A DNA stretch of 64,000 bases from Channallabes apus (lineage: Eukaryota > Chordata > Actinopteri > Siluriformes > Clariidae): contig CM060109.1 in the NCBI GenBank assembly GCA_030522415.1, forward strand, positions 23,484,661 to 23,548,660, written 5' to 3'. The notes under the pieces are model-generated. The model had not been told where the DNA came from. It saw only the letters and a program-made list of their open reading frames with translations, and made no database searches. This document shows positions 46,901-57,189 of the stretch, in pieces. How positions within the stretch are numbered: the first letter of the stretch is position 1; every line of letters begins with the position of its first letter. Made by a program: the position numbers and the translations under genes.

Positions 46901-47087
46901 TCATATACTACAGAAAAAAATTTACCCAAACAAAAAATGTCCATGTCTGAACTGGACTGTTGTGAGAAACTGGAGGACATTGAGGAGACCCACCAAACAC
47001 AGGGAGAATGTGCAAAACCCATCCACACAGCCCACAGGCAAGATATAAACCCCAGCAATAGAGGTGCAAGGTGACAATCCTAGCTAT
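46580..47087 (-). repeat. V-type SINE copy expanded by a CA microsatellite
   Basis: Reverse SINE blocks (TATCCTGTTTAGGGTCAGG at about 46597; AGGAGACCCACCAAACACAG and GAGGTGCAAGGTGACAATCC after 46980) flank a (CA)n tract at 46710-46898. The tRNA-like head continues at 48569 (AACCACCGTG), beyond the IS630-like element inserted there. Confidence 0.75.
46710..46898. repeat. (CA)n microsatellite, imperfect, about 190 bp
   Basis: Long CA tract with CG and CC interruptions. The long frames across it on both strands are dipeptide artefacts. Confidence 0.97.
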
Positions 47088-47089
47088 TA

Positions 47090-48566
47090 CAGTTTTTGCC
47101 AATCGCTTACACACTAAAAGCGAATGCTTAAACCAAAGGCTCAATGCTTAAAATTCTTGTAGCACAGGATTAAACACAGTGTAACCATAGTTTAAACACA
47201 TTTTCAAGTTTGCACTTTGTTCACAAATTTGTAAGAAACTTATTGCGAAACACTATTCACTCACATACAGACCTGAAAGCACTTGCACAAAAAACAGAAC
47301 ACCAATCAGTCTGAGCCTTAGGACTACAAATAGGCCCCAGTTAAGACATTTTGAGAACTATGCAAACATGGAGGCAACAAGAGCCAGAGTGAGAGGAGGA
47401 CAAAGAGAGAGAGAGAGGAGTCGGACGTGGAAGATGATGAGGACATAGACGAGGACCAGAGCAGAGATGTGTATCAGATGACATCAGGGCTACTCTGGTT
47501 GACCATGTGATAAATCGTGCCCTGTCCATGAGGGAGGCTAGGCAAAGAGTCCAACCTAACCTCAGTCGGTACACAGTAGCATCAATAATAAGGACATTCC
47601 GACTGGAGAACAGGTATATCTTCAAGTTTATCCTCTAATTACTGTATGTGTCACATGATTCTGTATCATACAGTATTACAGTATGGACATGTACCATACA
47701 AAAATGGGTAGTGCTGTGAAGTATATCTAAAGGAATACCATTGTGATGTTACAGTACTGTGTACAGTTTGAAGTACAGTATTTATAGTTACAGTATTTCC
47801 ATCGGTCAGCTTTGGTCCAAGGTTGGCTCAATAACCATAACCAGTTCACACTTTTATATCTGCCCCCTTACAGCACCTTCCTAAATGCAACTGAGGAATT
47901 CTTTTCAGCACGGCGGTGGAAAGTATATGATCGGGCAACCACACATCTGCATGACTCTTCTGCAAGCAATGGAAGAGGCATACGGAGACACTGAGGTGGG
48001 ATCGATTCAAGGGTGGATTCGGCACTCAAGGCGATATTTTCCCTGTGTGATATTGTCGCCTGTGATGTCGATAAGGTCTTGTGGCCAAACCCATATAGAA
48101 GACGGGACCCATAAGCACCCACCCTCACCACACACGTCATTGTTTTTATTTATTTATTTATTTATTTTTTTTTGGGGGGGGGGTTGTTACTTTTTGTTGC
48201 TCAATTTCTGTAAGAATGTCTATTTATGGTAATAAATTATTGCAGATTACAGCAGAAATTACTTTTGGCTTTTACAGAAGAGCAAAATACAAAAATAGAA
48301 ACACAAAGACTGGAGTGTTTAATATACAGCCCATCAGTGTGTTGCTGGTGATATGAAAGGGTAATTTAAATGGCACCTGTGTGTATGGTTTTGTTGCAAG
48401 TATTTCATTTTTAGAAAGGAGTGTTAAGTTTTGATTGCAGTGTTTCATTTTGACAAAGTTGTGAGTTGTTAATCTCCAAGTGTCTATGTCTGATCGGCTT
48501 GTGTGTAGAGTTTTGACATGGTGGGCCAAATTCTGCAATAAGTGTGAAAGCAATAGGCAAAAACTG
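47090..48566 (+). mobile_element. IS630-like TA-inserting transposon, copy 1 (internally deleted)
   Basis: Starts CAGTTTTTGCCAATCGCTTA after TA (47088-47089) and ends with the inverse, AAGCAATAGGCAAAAACTG, before TA (48567-48568). Length 1477 bp. Inside are a transposase first exon fragment at about 47369-47611 (the readable block runs from about 47477: RATLVDHVINRALSMREARQ, RVQPNLSRYTVASIIRTFRL) and a last-exon fragment at 47810-48110 (FTLLYLPPYSTFLNATEEFF, MEEAYGDTEVGSIQGWIRHS). The central DDE segment is deleted. It is inserted in the head of a SINE. The part from 47417 on recurs after the assembly gap. Confidence 0.88.
47369..48110 (+). pseudogene. IS630-like DDE transposase, deleted and frameshifted
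   Basis: The N-terminal arginine/glycine-rich start (METRAR-like context at 47369) is frameshifted. The helix-turn-helix block ALSMREARQRVQPNLS is readable at about 47515-47565 and ends at ENR before a GT donor (about 47614). The first and second catalytic aspartates are absent. The third acidic site is in LNATEEFFSARRWKVYD (about 47880-47930), after which the frame shifts by one base to MEEAYGDTEVGSIQGWIRH. It cannot make an active enzyme. Family assignment (DDE_3, Tc1/mariner superfamily) is from remembered fish annotations. Confidence 0.8.
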
Positions 48567-48627
48567 TAAACCACCGTGTTGTGGTATGTGTATAGTCCTC
48601 ACAAATAAACTGTCCTTTGTCATGTTG

Positions 48628-48639
48628 CCAATTCATCGC

Positions 48640-48722
<83 letters not shown>

Positions 48723-48930
48723 ATTCACACTACGGGTAATTTGGGAATGCCATTAGCCTAATCTGCATGTCTTTAGATTGTGGGAGGAAACCAGAGTACT
48801 CAGAGGAAACCCACCAAGCACGGGGAAAATATGCAAACTCCATGCACACAGAGGTGGGAATCGAACCTAGCCAGGAATTGAACACGGACCCTGGAAGTAC
48901 AAGGCGACAGTAGTGCTAACCACTAGTTGC
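48628..48930 (-). repeat. V-type SINE copy with (CA)40 inside
   Basis: Reverse copy: (CA)n at 48641-48720, TAATCTGCATGTCTTTAGAT, CCACCAAGCACGGGGAAAA, two B-box-like motifs (GGGAATCGAACC and GGAATTGAAC) and CAGTAGTGCTAACCACTA. The same stretch recurs at 50852-51154. Confidence 0.8.
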
Positions 48931-49440
48931 GTATTGTCAAATCTATTAAATATTTCCCAATTTAAGACTGCATTATAACACTAAATATAAGAGTGTTAAA
49001 GCTATTTCTAGACTTAAATTTTTTTTTTAAACTTACAAAATCAGTCATTGTACAAAATTTGTATTGGTAATGTGATGTAAACTGTTAGAAAATATACTTT
49101 AAAGAAAGAAAAAGTAGGAAGAACAGCACAAGAGAATAATACATAACATTTTTTTGGTCTTAGTTGCATGGTTTGCTTAGTTTCTGCTGTTCTATTTAGT
49201 TTTGTTTGCATCTTACATTTTTTTCTCATTTGCTAAGACACGCTCAGTGAAACTGGGATTCACTTGATCTTCATCATCACATTGTTAGCACAGGAGAAGT
49301 GTTCTCTTTGAAATGCCTTAACACTTTTTCATTTGTTTCACACATTTTTCACACCCTTTGTCAAAACAGTCACCACAGATCTCATTGAAAGATCCCAAAC
49401 TCCATTGGACTCACTGTGTTGAACAAAAGGAAAACATCTG

Positions 49441-49640
49441 NNNNNNNNNNNNNNNNNNNNNNNNNNNNNNNNNNNNNNNNNNNNNNNNNNNNNNNNNNNN
49501 NNNNNNNNNNNNNNNNNNNNNNNNNNNNNNNNNNNNNNNNNNNNNNNNNNNNNNNNNNNNNNNNNNNNNNNNNNNNNNNNNNNNNNNNNNNNNNNNNNNN
49601 NNNNNNNNNNNNNNNNNNNNNNNNNNNNNNNNNNNNNNNN
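49441..49640. other. Assembly gap (200 N), probably spurious
   Basis: Exactly 200 N. The 2024 bp on its left (47417-49440) equal the 2024 bp on its right (49641-51664), so the two contigs appear to overlap and the gap probably has negative true size. Confidence 0.95.
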
Positions 49641-50863
49641 GGAGTCGGACGTGGAAGATGATGAGGACATAGACGAGGACCAGAGCAGAGATGTGTATCA
49701 GATGACATCAGGGCTACTCTGGTTGACCATGTGATAAATCGTGCCCTGTCCATGAGGGAGGCTAGGCAAAGAGTCCAACCTAACCTCAGTCGGTACACAG
49801 TAGCATCAATAATAAGGACATTCCGACTGGAGAACAGGTATATCTTCAAGTTTATCCTCTAATTACTGTATGTGTCACATGATTCTGTATCATACAGTAT
49901 TACAGTATGGACATGTACCATACAAAAATGGGTAGTGCTGTGAAGTATATCTAAAGGAATACCATTGTGATGTTACAGTACTGTGTACAGTTTGAAGTAC
50001 AGTATTTATAGTTACAGTATTTCCATCGGTCAGCTTTGGTCCAAGGTTGGCTCAATAACCATAACCAGTTCACACTTTTATATCTGCCCCCTTACAGCAC
50101 CTTCCTAAATGCAACTGAGGAATTCTTTTCAGCACGGCGGTGGAAAGTATATGATCGGGCAACCACACATCTGCATGACTCTTCTGCAAGCAATGGAAGA
50201 GGCATACGGAGACACTGAGGTGGGATCGATTCAAGGGTGGATTCGGCACTCAAGGCGATATTTTCCCTGTGTGATATTGTCGCCTGTGATGTCGATAAGG
50301 TCTTGTGGCCAAACCCATATAGAAGACGGGACCCATAAGCACCCACCCTCACCACACACGTCATTGTTTTTATTTATTTATTTATTTATTTTTTTTTGGG
50401 GGGGGGGTTGTTACTTTTTGTTGCTCAATTTCTGTAAGAATGTCTATTTATGGTAATAAATTATTGCAGATTACAGCAGAAATTACTTTTGGCTTTTACA
50501 GAAGAGCAAAATACAAAAATAGAAACACAAAGACTGGAGTGTTTAATATACAGCCCATCAGTGTGTTGCTGGTGATATGAAAGGGTAATTTAAATGGCAC
50601 CTGTGTGTATGGTTTTGTTGCAAGTATTTCATTTTTAGAAAGGAGTGTTAAGTTTTGATTGCAGTGTTTCATTTTGACAAAGTTGTGAGTTGTTAATCTC
50701 CAAGTGTCTATGTCTGATCGGCTTGTGTGTAGAGTTTTGACATGGTGGGCCAAATTCTGCAATAAGTGTGAAAGCAATAGGCAAAAACTGTAAACCACCG
50801 TGTTGTGGTATGTGTATAGTCCTCACAAATAAACTGTCCTTTGTCATGTTGCCAATTCATCGC

Positions 50864-50946
<83 letters not shown>

Positions 50947-51664
50947 ATTCACACTACGGGTAATTTGGGAATGCCATTAGCCTAATCTGCATGTCTTTAG
51001 ATTGTGGGAGGAAACCAGAGTACTCAGAGGAAACCCACCAAGCACGGGGAAAATATGCAAACTCCATGCACACAGAGGTGGGAATCGAACCTAGCCAGGA
51101 ATTGAACACGGACCCTGGAAGTACAAGGCGACAGTAGTGCTAACCACTAGTTGCGTATTGTCAAATCTATTAAATATTTCCCAATTTAAGACTGCATTAT
51201 AACACTAAATATAAGAGTGTTAAAGCTATTTCTAGACTTAAATTTTTTTTTTAAACTTACAAAATCAGTCATTGTACAAAATTTGTATTGGTAATGTGAT
51301 GTAAACTGTTAGAAAATATACTTTAAAGAAAGAAAAAGTAGGAAGAACAGCACAAGAGAATAATACATAACATTTTTTTGGTCTTAGTTGCATGGTTTGC
51401 TTAGTTTCTGCTGTTCTATTTAGTTTTGTTTGCATCTTACATTTTTTTCTCATTTGCTAAGACACGCTCAGTGAAACTGGGATTCACTTGATCTTCATCA
51501 TCACATTGTTAGCACAGGAGAAGTGTTCTCTTTGAAATGCCTTAACACTTTTTCATTTGTTTCACACATTTTTCACACCCTTTGTCAAAACAGTCACCAC
51601 AGATCTCATTGAAAGATCCCAAACTCCATTGGACTCACTGTGTTGAACAAAAGGAAAACATCTG
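49641..51664. repeat. Second copy of 47417-49440, offset 2224
   Basis: Every landmark recurs at +2224: the IS630-like last-exon fragment (50034-50334), the T9G10 homopolymer pair, an 80-bp CA tract (50865-50944 against 48641-48720), the SINE (50852-51154) and the left end of the next element. No difference was noticed. Features here should not be counted as separate loci. Confidence 0.93.
50865..50944. repeat. (CA)40 microsatellite, duplicate of 48641-48720
   Basis: Exactly 80 bp in both copies, unexpected for independently evolving microsatellites. Confidence 0.95.
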
Positions 51665-51776
51665 TTAACAGCTGATAGAAAGTACTTGCATAATTATGAA
51701 TATCCAATGCACCTGTGTGAAACTTGTTTGCATAACTCTTCAATCAGCAATCAATCCTCATCCATCTACAAAAGAT

Positions 51777-52347
51777 GCCACCTCGGAAGGAGAGTAAGAG
51801 GCCTTGGCAGAGGGGCCCGAGGAAGAGGAGTTCGTATGCGAGGTGAAGGAGCAGCAGCAGCAAGAGTACAAAATCGAGCTCAAGTTCCAAATGAAATTCG
51901 GGCAACAATTATTGACCATGTCATCAATCATGGTTTGTCCTTTAGAGAGGCTGGACAAAGAGTCCAGCCCATTCTGAGTCGGAGCACTGTGGCATCTATT
52001 TTCAGGCTTTTTAGGAATGAGAACAGGTAATTCACAGTGTTACTATAATGTATACCACTGTGTATTTCAACTGCATTGCCCTGTTAGTAGAACAAACTGT
52101 GTCTACAGTAATGCAGATGTTTTATCAGTCCTATTTATGTGACTATCATACAGTAATGTCAATTTTGACATGATTTTTGTTTTTACTACTTTATAGAATC
52201 CACACATTACCACTCACATTTCTTGATGCATTGAAAGAAATACTGATTGCACCCGGAGAGAGAGGGCTGTTGAGGCCTGGCATGACTCTGTATGTCATAA
52301 TTTGGGACAATGTGGCTTTCCACCACTCACGCCTTGTGAATGAATGA
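51777..52347 (+). pseudogene. IS630-like transposase, two exons, truncated
   Basis: Exon 1 starts at ATG 51777 and encodes an Arg/Gly-rich basic head, then RATIIDHVINHGLSFREAGQ and RVQPILSRSTVASIFRLFRN, a helix-turn-helix. It ends ENR just before GTAATT at about 52027. A probable AG acceptor (CTTTATAG, about 52188-52195) precedes IHTLPLTFLDALKEILIAPG and TLYVIIWDNVAFHHSRLVNE, which holds the second catalytic Asp (WDN). A TGA follows where the family is expected to have Trp, then sequence runs on to an AT repeat, and the EEFF region is missing. Removing the roughly 169-bp intron restores the order seen in relatives. The first catalytic Asp region is deleted. Confidence 0.75.
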
Positions 52348-52387
52348 TTTGCAGCACAGCGTCGTATTATGATGCAATTCCTGCCTG

Positions 52388-52412
52388 CATATATATATAC
52401 ATATACATATAT
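52388..52412. repeat. AT/ATAC simple repeat
   Basis: Short ATATAT/ACATAT run at the break point of the transposase in copy 2. Confidence 0.8.
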
Positions 52413-52746
52413 TTCTTTCTTTTATTTTTAAGGTATTTCCACCCATAAGTTTCCTTTGGTAGTTTTCTTTTTTTTTCCGTATCCATTTGAGTATTATATT
52501 GCATATTGATGGCTGCATTTTGTTATCCATCGTGCAATGATTGATTGAAAGAATAAATTAGTTTGGAGTTTGATGGAAATATTTGCTTATGTTGCATGTT
52601 TTTAATGTTTTGTGAGTGTTAGAGCATTTTGCTAACAAAAGAAGTCATTTTGGCCATTGAGCTTCAGTTTATTCCTGTGTGTTAGCTGTTTTGAAAATGT
52701 GATGTCAGAGTGGGCAAATGTGTTTAAGCAATCGAGAAAAACTGTA

Positions 52747-54378
52747 AACTTAAGTCAAATGTATATTGTACAGTATATGCTTACTATCATTATGCCTGAC
52801 TGTCTTTCAATAAGAACTCCACATTAGCTCAAATACACTGCAGCAATGACTTTTTCCCACCAGTTACAGAGACTTCACATATTTTCAACAGGAAGAACTG
52901 TTCCCTCCAGCATAAATGCATTTTAAATAAATTAATCTCTTTAATCTTCTCTTTTCCTCTTATTAATATTTTATTGTGTGCACTCATAAGAAGTTTGCAT
53001 GAAGAGAAAAAAGCAACACAACATTTTCTGCAAATAGAAGCACACATACTGTATCATAAAATATCATAATTCTTGAGAAAATAATACATTTACTCTAATA
53101 AGTCAGGATTAAGCAAAAAGGTTATTCAGGGAATGACAATGTAGTCTAATATACAATTTAAGTAATAGCATGTAGTAGTTCAGTAGTGGTGCATGCTTGC
53201 TGCATCAAAAAATGGTGCAATCCTATGCAAGCAGATGAAGGAGACAGTACAAAGTATACCAAGATAAACATCCAGTACATGGTTTAATGAAACATTTGCA
53301 TGCATTTGCTAATTATTCCAGTCATGCATATTGTGCATATAATAAACCTTGAAACAAAAAGAAAGAGATAAAAATAAGAAATATTTGATTATTACTTAAT
53401 TACTTTAATGAAATACTAATAACAATTTAGATAAACATGACTTAATCAGGCAGATCAGCCTTGACAATCAGGCAGTATCATGATAAATCATCTCAATCCA
53501 AATAAATGTAACTGTGCAGGATCAGCTGTAATAAGAGGAAACATGCAGAATATAACATAAAAGGTAAAGTGAGGTTTGCAGCAGGACAAAGTTGGAGACT
53601 TGCCACTGCACTGAATATTGGCCTGTTGCACAGAAGGCAGGGTTCATAGGCCGGTAGATCTGGCAGCAGGTATGTAACCTTGGCTTCTCCTCAGGATGGG
53701 TTGCACGGTCACTGACTCACTGTGAGTTCCTAAAATGAACTCCATCTTTAACCATTTCCATATTTATTCTTACTTAAGTCAAAAGAATTTTTTTTTTTTA
53801 GAAATTGTAAACATGTATAAATGACTTACTAGTATCTAAAAGATTCATCTAAAATCTTATCTCTGATTTAAAGTGAAAATAATGACACAAATGATGGTGT
53901 GTGTACTGTTGCGTTGCATGTATCATCCTTAAACAAATTATCCTGACATGAACAGGGCATGCACAGCCAAGCATTATCTCTGATTTTCCTTGGCTTGTAG
54001 TTTGTGTTTAATTTGATGTTTAGATTTCTAATCTAAAAAGGTTTTTCACCTTAGAACATTTTGTAATGTATTCCATTATATTGGAAGGTTTTCAATTCCA
54101 CAGTCTGTCAGTGCTTAAATGGGGTTCAGGATTATCCATGTACTTTAAAGGATTTCTGTCATTTTAATAATTACATAAAATGATTTAAAGACGTTTATAC
54201 ATTTGACGCTGTAAAATGAGTGTATTCTGGGTAAAATATTTACTGTATATTTATTGTACTATATCAAAAGACCTTACTGTGAAATACAGTAACATTCAGG
54301 CAACTGTATTGTAATACCACAGTGTATTATTAAACTTATAATAATACTAGACACCAAAAAGTATTCTCTATTAACATT
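52747..54378. other. Stretch without recognised gene
   Basis: AT-rich sequence with no recognisable element ends or coding frames. Confidence 0.4.
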
Positions 54379-54606
54379 AGGTCAGTGGTAGCTCAGTGGG
54401 TTAAGGCTCTGGGTAGCTGATCAGAAGATTAGCAATTCAAGCTCCAGCTTCATTAAGCTGCCACTGTTAGTCAGTTGAGCAAGGCCCTTAACCCTGTCTG
54501 CTCCATGGGCAGCATATCATGGCTGAAACTGTCCTTGAACCTTAACACACTGGGAAAGTATAGTTTCATTATGCTGTAAAGTATATGTGACAAATAAAGA
54601 CTTCTT
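54379..54606 (+). repeat. tRNA-derived SINE, second family
   Basis: Head GGTAGCTCAGTGGGTTAAGG (A-box-like) and GCAATTCAAGCTCCAG (degenerate B box), body with GAGCAAGGCCCTTAACCC and tail TATGTGACAAATAAAGACTT. The tail resembles the LINE tail at about 40090 (GTGACAAATAAAATTTGAA), as expected if the SINE uses LINE enzymes. Confidence 0.75.
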
Positions 54607-55149
54607 CTATAATCTTCAAAAACATTTACCTGATGCCGCAAATCTGTAGGATTTTTTTGCTGAGAAAATAAAATAGCATACACTGATTAACAATTGTTAG
54701 TTCAGCTTAAAATATTGGTAATTGTGCTAAATTGGATTTTTTTTATACTTGTGAGCAAGATTTTTAGTTGTTGGGAATAACCAAAAGTAGTTCAATCAAC
54801 AACGTATTTTAAAATTAATTAAACATTTTTAAAAACATTTATTATGTGTGTATCCTTAAGATCGTTGAAAATGTTTTAGGAGGTGTTGTTGGTTTCTCTA
54901 TGTGGTGGTAGAATGGAAGATTGTGTTATAGAATTGAACTTCTCGTCCAGTAACCCCTACTGTCCTTACTTTAAGTCCAAACTTAAATGACAAAAAAGAG
55001 CAAAAGAGTGTACGTTGTCATATGGCAGAGAAACACCAGTTATACTAACCAGATACAAAATTCATGTGCTGTAACTTGAAACAAATATTGGAAATTTCGT
55101 CTAAAATGTTTAAGTTATAATGTGAAAAGTCTTTAACTGTTTTCGATGC
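54607..55149. other. Stretch without recognised gene
   Basis: AT-rich sequence between the second-family SINE and the inverted-repeat structure. No element or conserved frame recognised. Confidence 0.4.
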
Positions 55150-55310
55150 TTCAGAGAGACAAATGTTTAAATGAGTGATTACATTATTGAGCATTAAATG
55201 ATTAAGGTGAGCACAGGCATAATTTGTAATCCTCAACAATCAAAATGTAGCAATCTCTTTAGTTTAGTCTCTTTAACAGGCATTTAACCTTAAAGATATT
55301 TATTCTCAGA

Positions 55311-55505
55311 TCAGATCTCACAGCAAAACAAAAAATATTCAATCTTCATTTTAAATCGTTCAATTACCTCAAAAGTATATCTCAGTGATTTGGGGTAGTC
55401 CACATTGAGGGCATACAGAAGACCAACCAGTGTGACAATGGCATTTGGCAAATCATACAGGTCCTCCATTACCACCTGGTCCTCCAAAATTATGGTTACT
55501 TTCAC
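55311..55505 (-). pseudogene. Fragment resembling the SAMD3-like repeated fish family
   Basis: Minus-strand frame of 64 codons containing VVMEDLYDLPNAIVTLVGLL and YALNVDYPKSLRYTFEVIER. This recalls the C-terminal end of large uncharacterised fish proteins often named sterile alpha motif domain-containing protein 3-like, which occur in many copies. No upstream exon was seen and the fragment lies among transposon remnants, so a captured or retro-copied piece is the likeliest reading. Confidence 0.5.
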
Positions 55506-55679
55506 AATAACAACTGGAAGTGTAAATTCACTTGCATTTTAAGCCACAGTGTGAATACTAGTTTAAGTCCTTTTGTGGTTTTATTCCACTCATTTCTTAG
55601 GTTAAATTGAAAATAAAAAAATTATAAATAAAACTGCAAATTAAGACCAGTGTGATTCTATGTTCTATAACAATAACAT

Positions 55680-55925
55680 ACACTGATCAGAAAAAAGTCA
55701 CTACCTGGATTTATTAAAGCAAATACAGTAGATAAGATCCTTAGATAGTTAATATGTTTCAGCTGGAAACAATTATTTAACCCTAACTTATGGCAACGTT
55801 TCATTTCTTAAACAATCATGTCAGATGGCATATACTTTGATTGTGGCAAAGATGTTATGCTGTTTCAGAAGAGTCAAATTATTGACCTGCATCAAGCTAA
55901 GAAAACAACTAAAGAGATTGCTACA
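55680..55925 (+). mobile_element. Tc1-like 5' fragment (family F)
   Basis: Starts near CACTGATCAGAAAAAAGTCA and reaches GTCAAATTATTGACCTGCAT, AAGAAAACAACTAAAGAGAT, which is recognisable start-of-transposase DNA of a fish Tc1 family. It is cut off where the right arm of the inverted repeat continues. Confidence 0.6.
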
Positions 55926-56439
55926 TTTTGATAGTTGGGGATTACAAATTATGCCTGTGCTCACCTTAATCATTTAACGCTCAATAATGTAATCACTCAT
56001 TTAAACATTTGTCTCTCTGAAGCATATAGCTTGGCATTTGGTATATAGGATTGGACAGCATGAGGCTGATATTAATTCATAGGTATTTAATTGAAAAATC
56101 TGCAATACATATGTATTTACCAATTTTAAATGCGGGGCTGAAAATGCACAATGTTGCATTTAAAGTAGTTAATAATTTTTAAATGTACACTATAAACATA
56201 TGAAGAGTTCCAAAGTTATGAATCTACCTTCACCCCAAATCCGGCAGCTGGAATTATATAAGCGTTTATATTCTTATAATTATATATCGATATAATTAGC
56301 TTAATACACCTACAGTATAAGAGCTTAAGTACTGTACTTTGTCTACAGCTGAAACTTGGCCAATATCTGGATGTTTTAATTTTTGTTTTTTGTTGTGGTT
56401 GTCTACAACATGCAGAACGTTATTATTCACTGCTTAGTA

Positions 56440-56909
56440 TATGTGTAAGCTTGGCATTTATCTATTCTAATACAGATCACTTGTTAAGAAAGACAACTTT
56501 TAATCTTTGTTACAGACTCAATGCCTAGGTCTTCTAGCAGATATGTAACTTTAGGAGCACTTTAGGGGTCTAAGATATGATTACTATGGCTGCTGTTTAC
56601 TACATTTACAATCTCTAAAGCATCCTAGTTTATAAATAATGTATGGAATATATAATAATAAGAGAATATTTTATTAGTCTTAAGGTTGACATGCTTAACA
56701 AAATCTCTATGAAATTCAGAAAGTCACGTATTTTCTCACTAGTCAGCTCTTCACAAAAGGAAATTTCCTTTCATTTGGTCTTTTGCAATGATAGGATAGC
56801 AGTATTTTCCCGTGCCTGAGTGGAAAAGTACAAGTGCAGATCATTTCCAGAGTCCAAGTGGATTGTTTGGCATGATAATACACAATATAAAAAATAAATA
56901 AAAGCAGAG
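56440..56909 (-). repeat. Left arm of a large imperfect inverted repeat
   Basis: Its reverse complement aligns with 60120-60600 over about 450 bp. Shared order: CTCTGCTTTTATTT, TTGGACTCTGGAAATGATCT against TTGGACCCTGGATATGATCT, GGGAAAATACTGCT, GAAGAGCTGAC, and GACCTTAAGACTAAC against AACCTTAAGACTAAT. By eye about 75-80% identical. Family unknown. Confidence 0.85.
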
Positions 56910-56918
56910 CTTACATAT

Positions 56919-57130
56919 ACAGTGGAACCTTATATTGTGAGTAACTTGAAAACTTGGTCAAGACAAGCAATTAAAAAAAAAATTGTTTAACTTGTTAAAC
57001 GAGCATGGTCTTGATATACAAATACTGAAGTATGAATATGGTTCGTCTGCAGAGCGTCACGTGATCACAACTGCGCCAACAGTTCTTCTCTATCTCACAC
57101 TATGGGATTGTGAGTAATCGTCTCGCATGC
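56919..57130 (+). repeat. Unclassified DNA-transposon-like repeat, copy 2
   Basis: ACAGTGGAACCTTATATTGT at the start and AGAGCGTCACGTGATCACAA inside match the copy at 36311-36530. Confidence 0.5.
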
Positions 57131-57189
57131 TCAGTTTCAGTACGATATCGAGTATTTCTGTATTTTGTGTTTTTGCATATGTCTCTGCT

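Larger units (their letters stand above)
51440..52744 (+). mobile_element. IS630-like TA-inserting transposon, copy 2
   Basis: Left end CATTTTTTTCTCATTTGCTA after TA (51438-51439); right end AAGCAATCGAGAAAAACTG before TA (52745-52746). The ends pair as imperfect inverted repeats with each other and with copy 1. Length 1305 bp. It carries the transposase 5' exon (51777-52026) and a middle segment with the second catalytic Asp (52196-52347), but loses the C-terminal part, the reverse of copy 1. Confidence 0.85.
55150..56025. repeat. Inverted repeat, arms about 113 bp (55152-55264 and 55907-56019)
   Basis: The left arm from CAGAGAGACAAATGTTTAAA to GCAATCTCTTTAGTT is the near-exact reverse complement of the right arm from AACTAAAGAGATTGCTACAT to AAACATTTGTCTCTCTG, with only a handful of mismatches. 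Between the arms lie a fragment of a repeated fish gene family and a Tc1 5' fragment. Confidence 0.88.

Noticed and set aside
46544..47058. Several overlapping frames of 100-160 codons on both strands
   Set aside because: They are Thr-His and Val-Cys dipeptide translations of the CA microsatellite, not genes.
47417..51664. Biological tandem duplication of a transposon segment
   Set aside because: The copies end exactly at the gap and keep identical microsatellite and homopolymer lengths; contig overlap explains it better.
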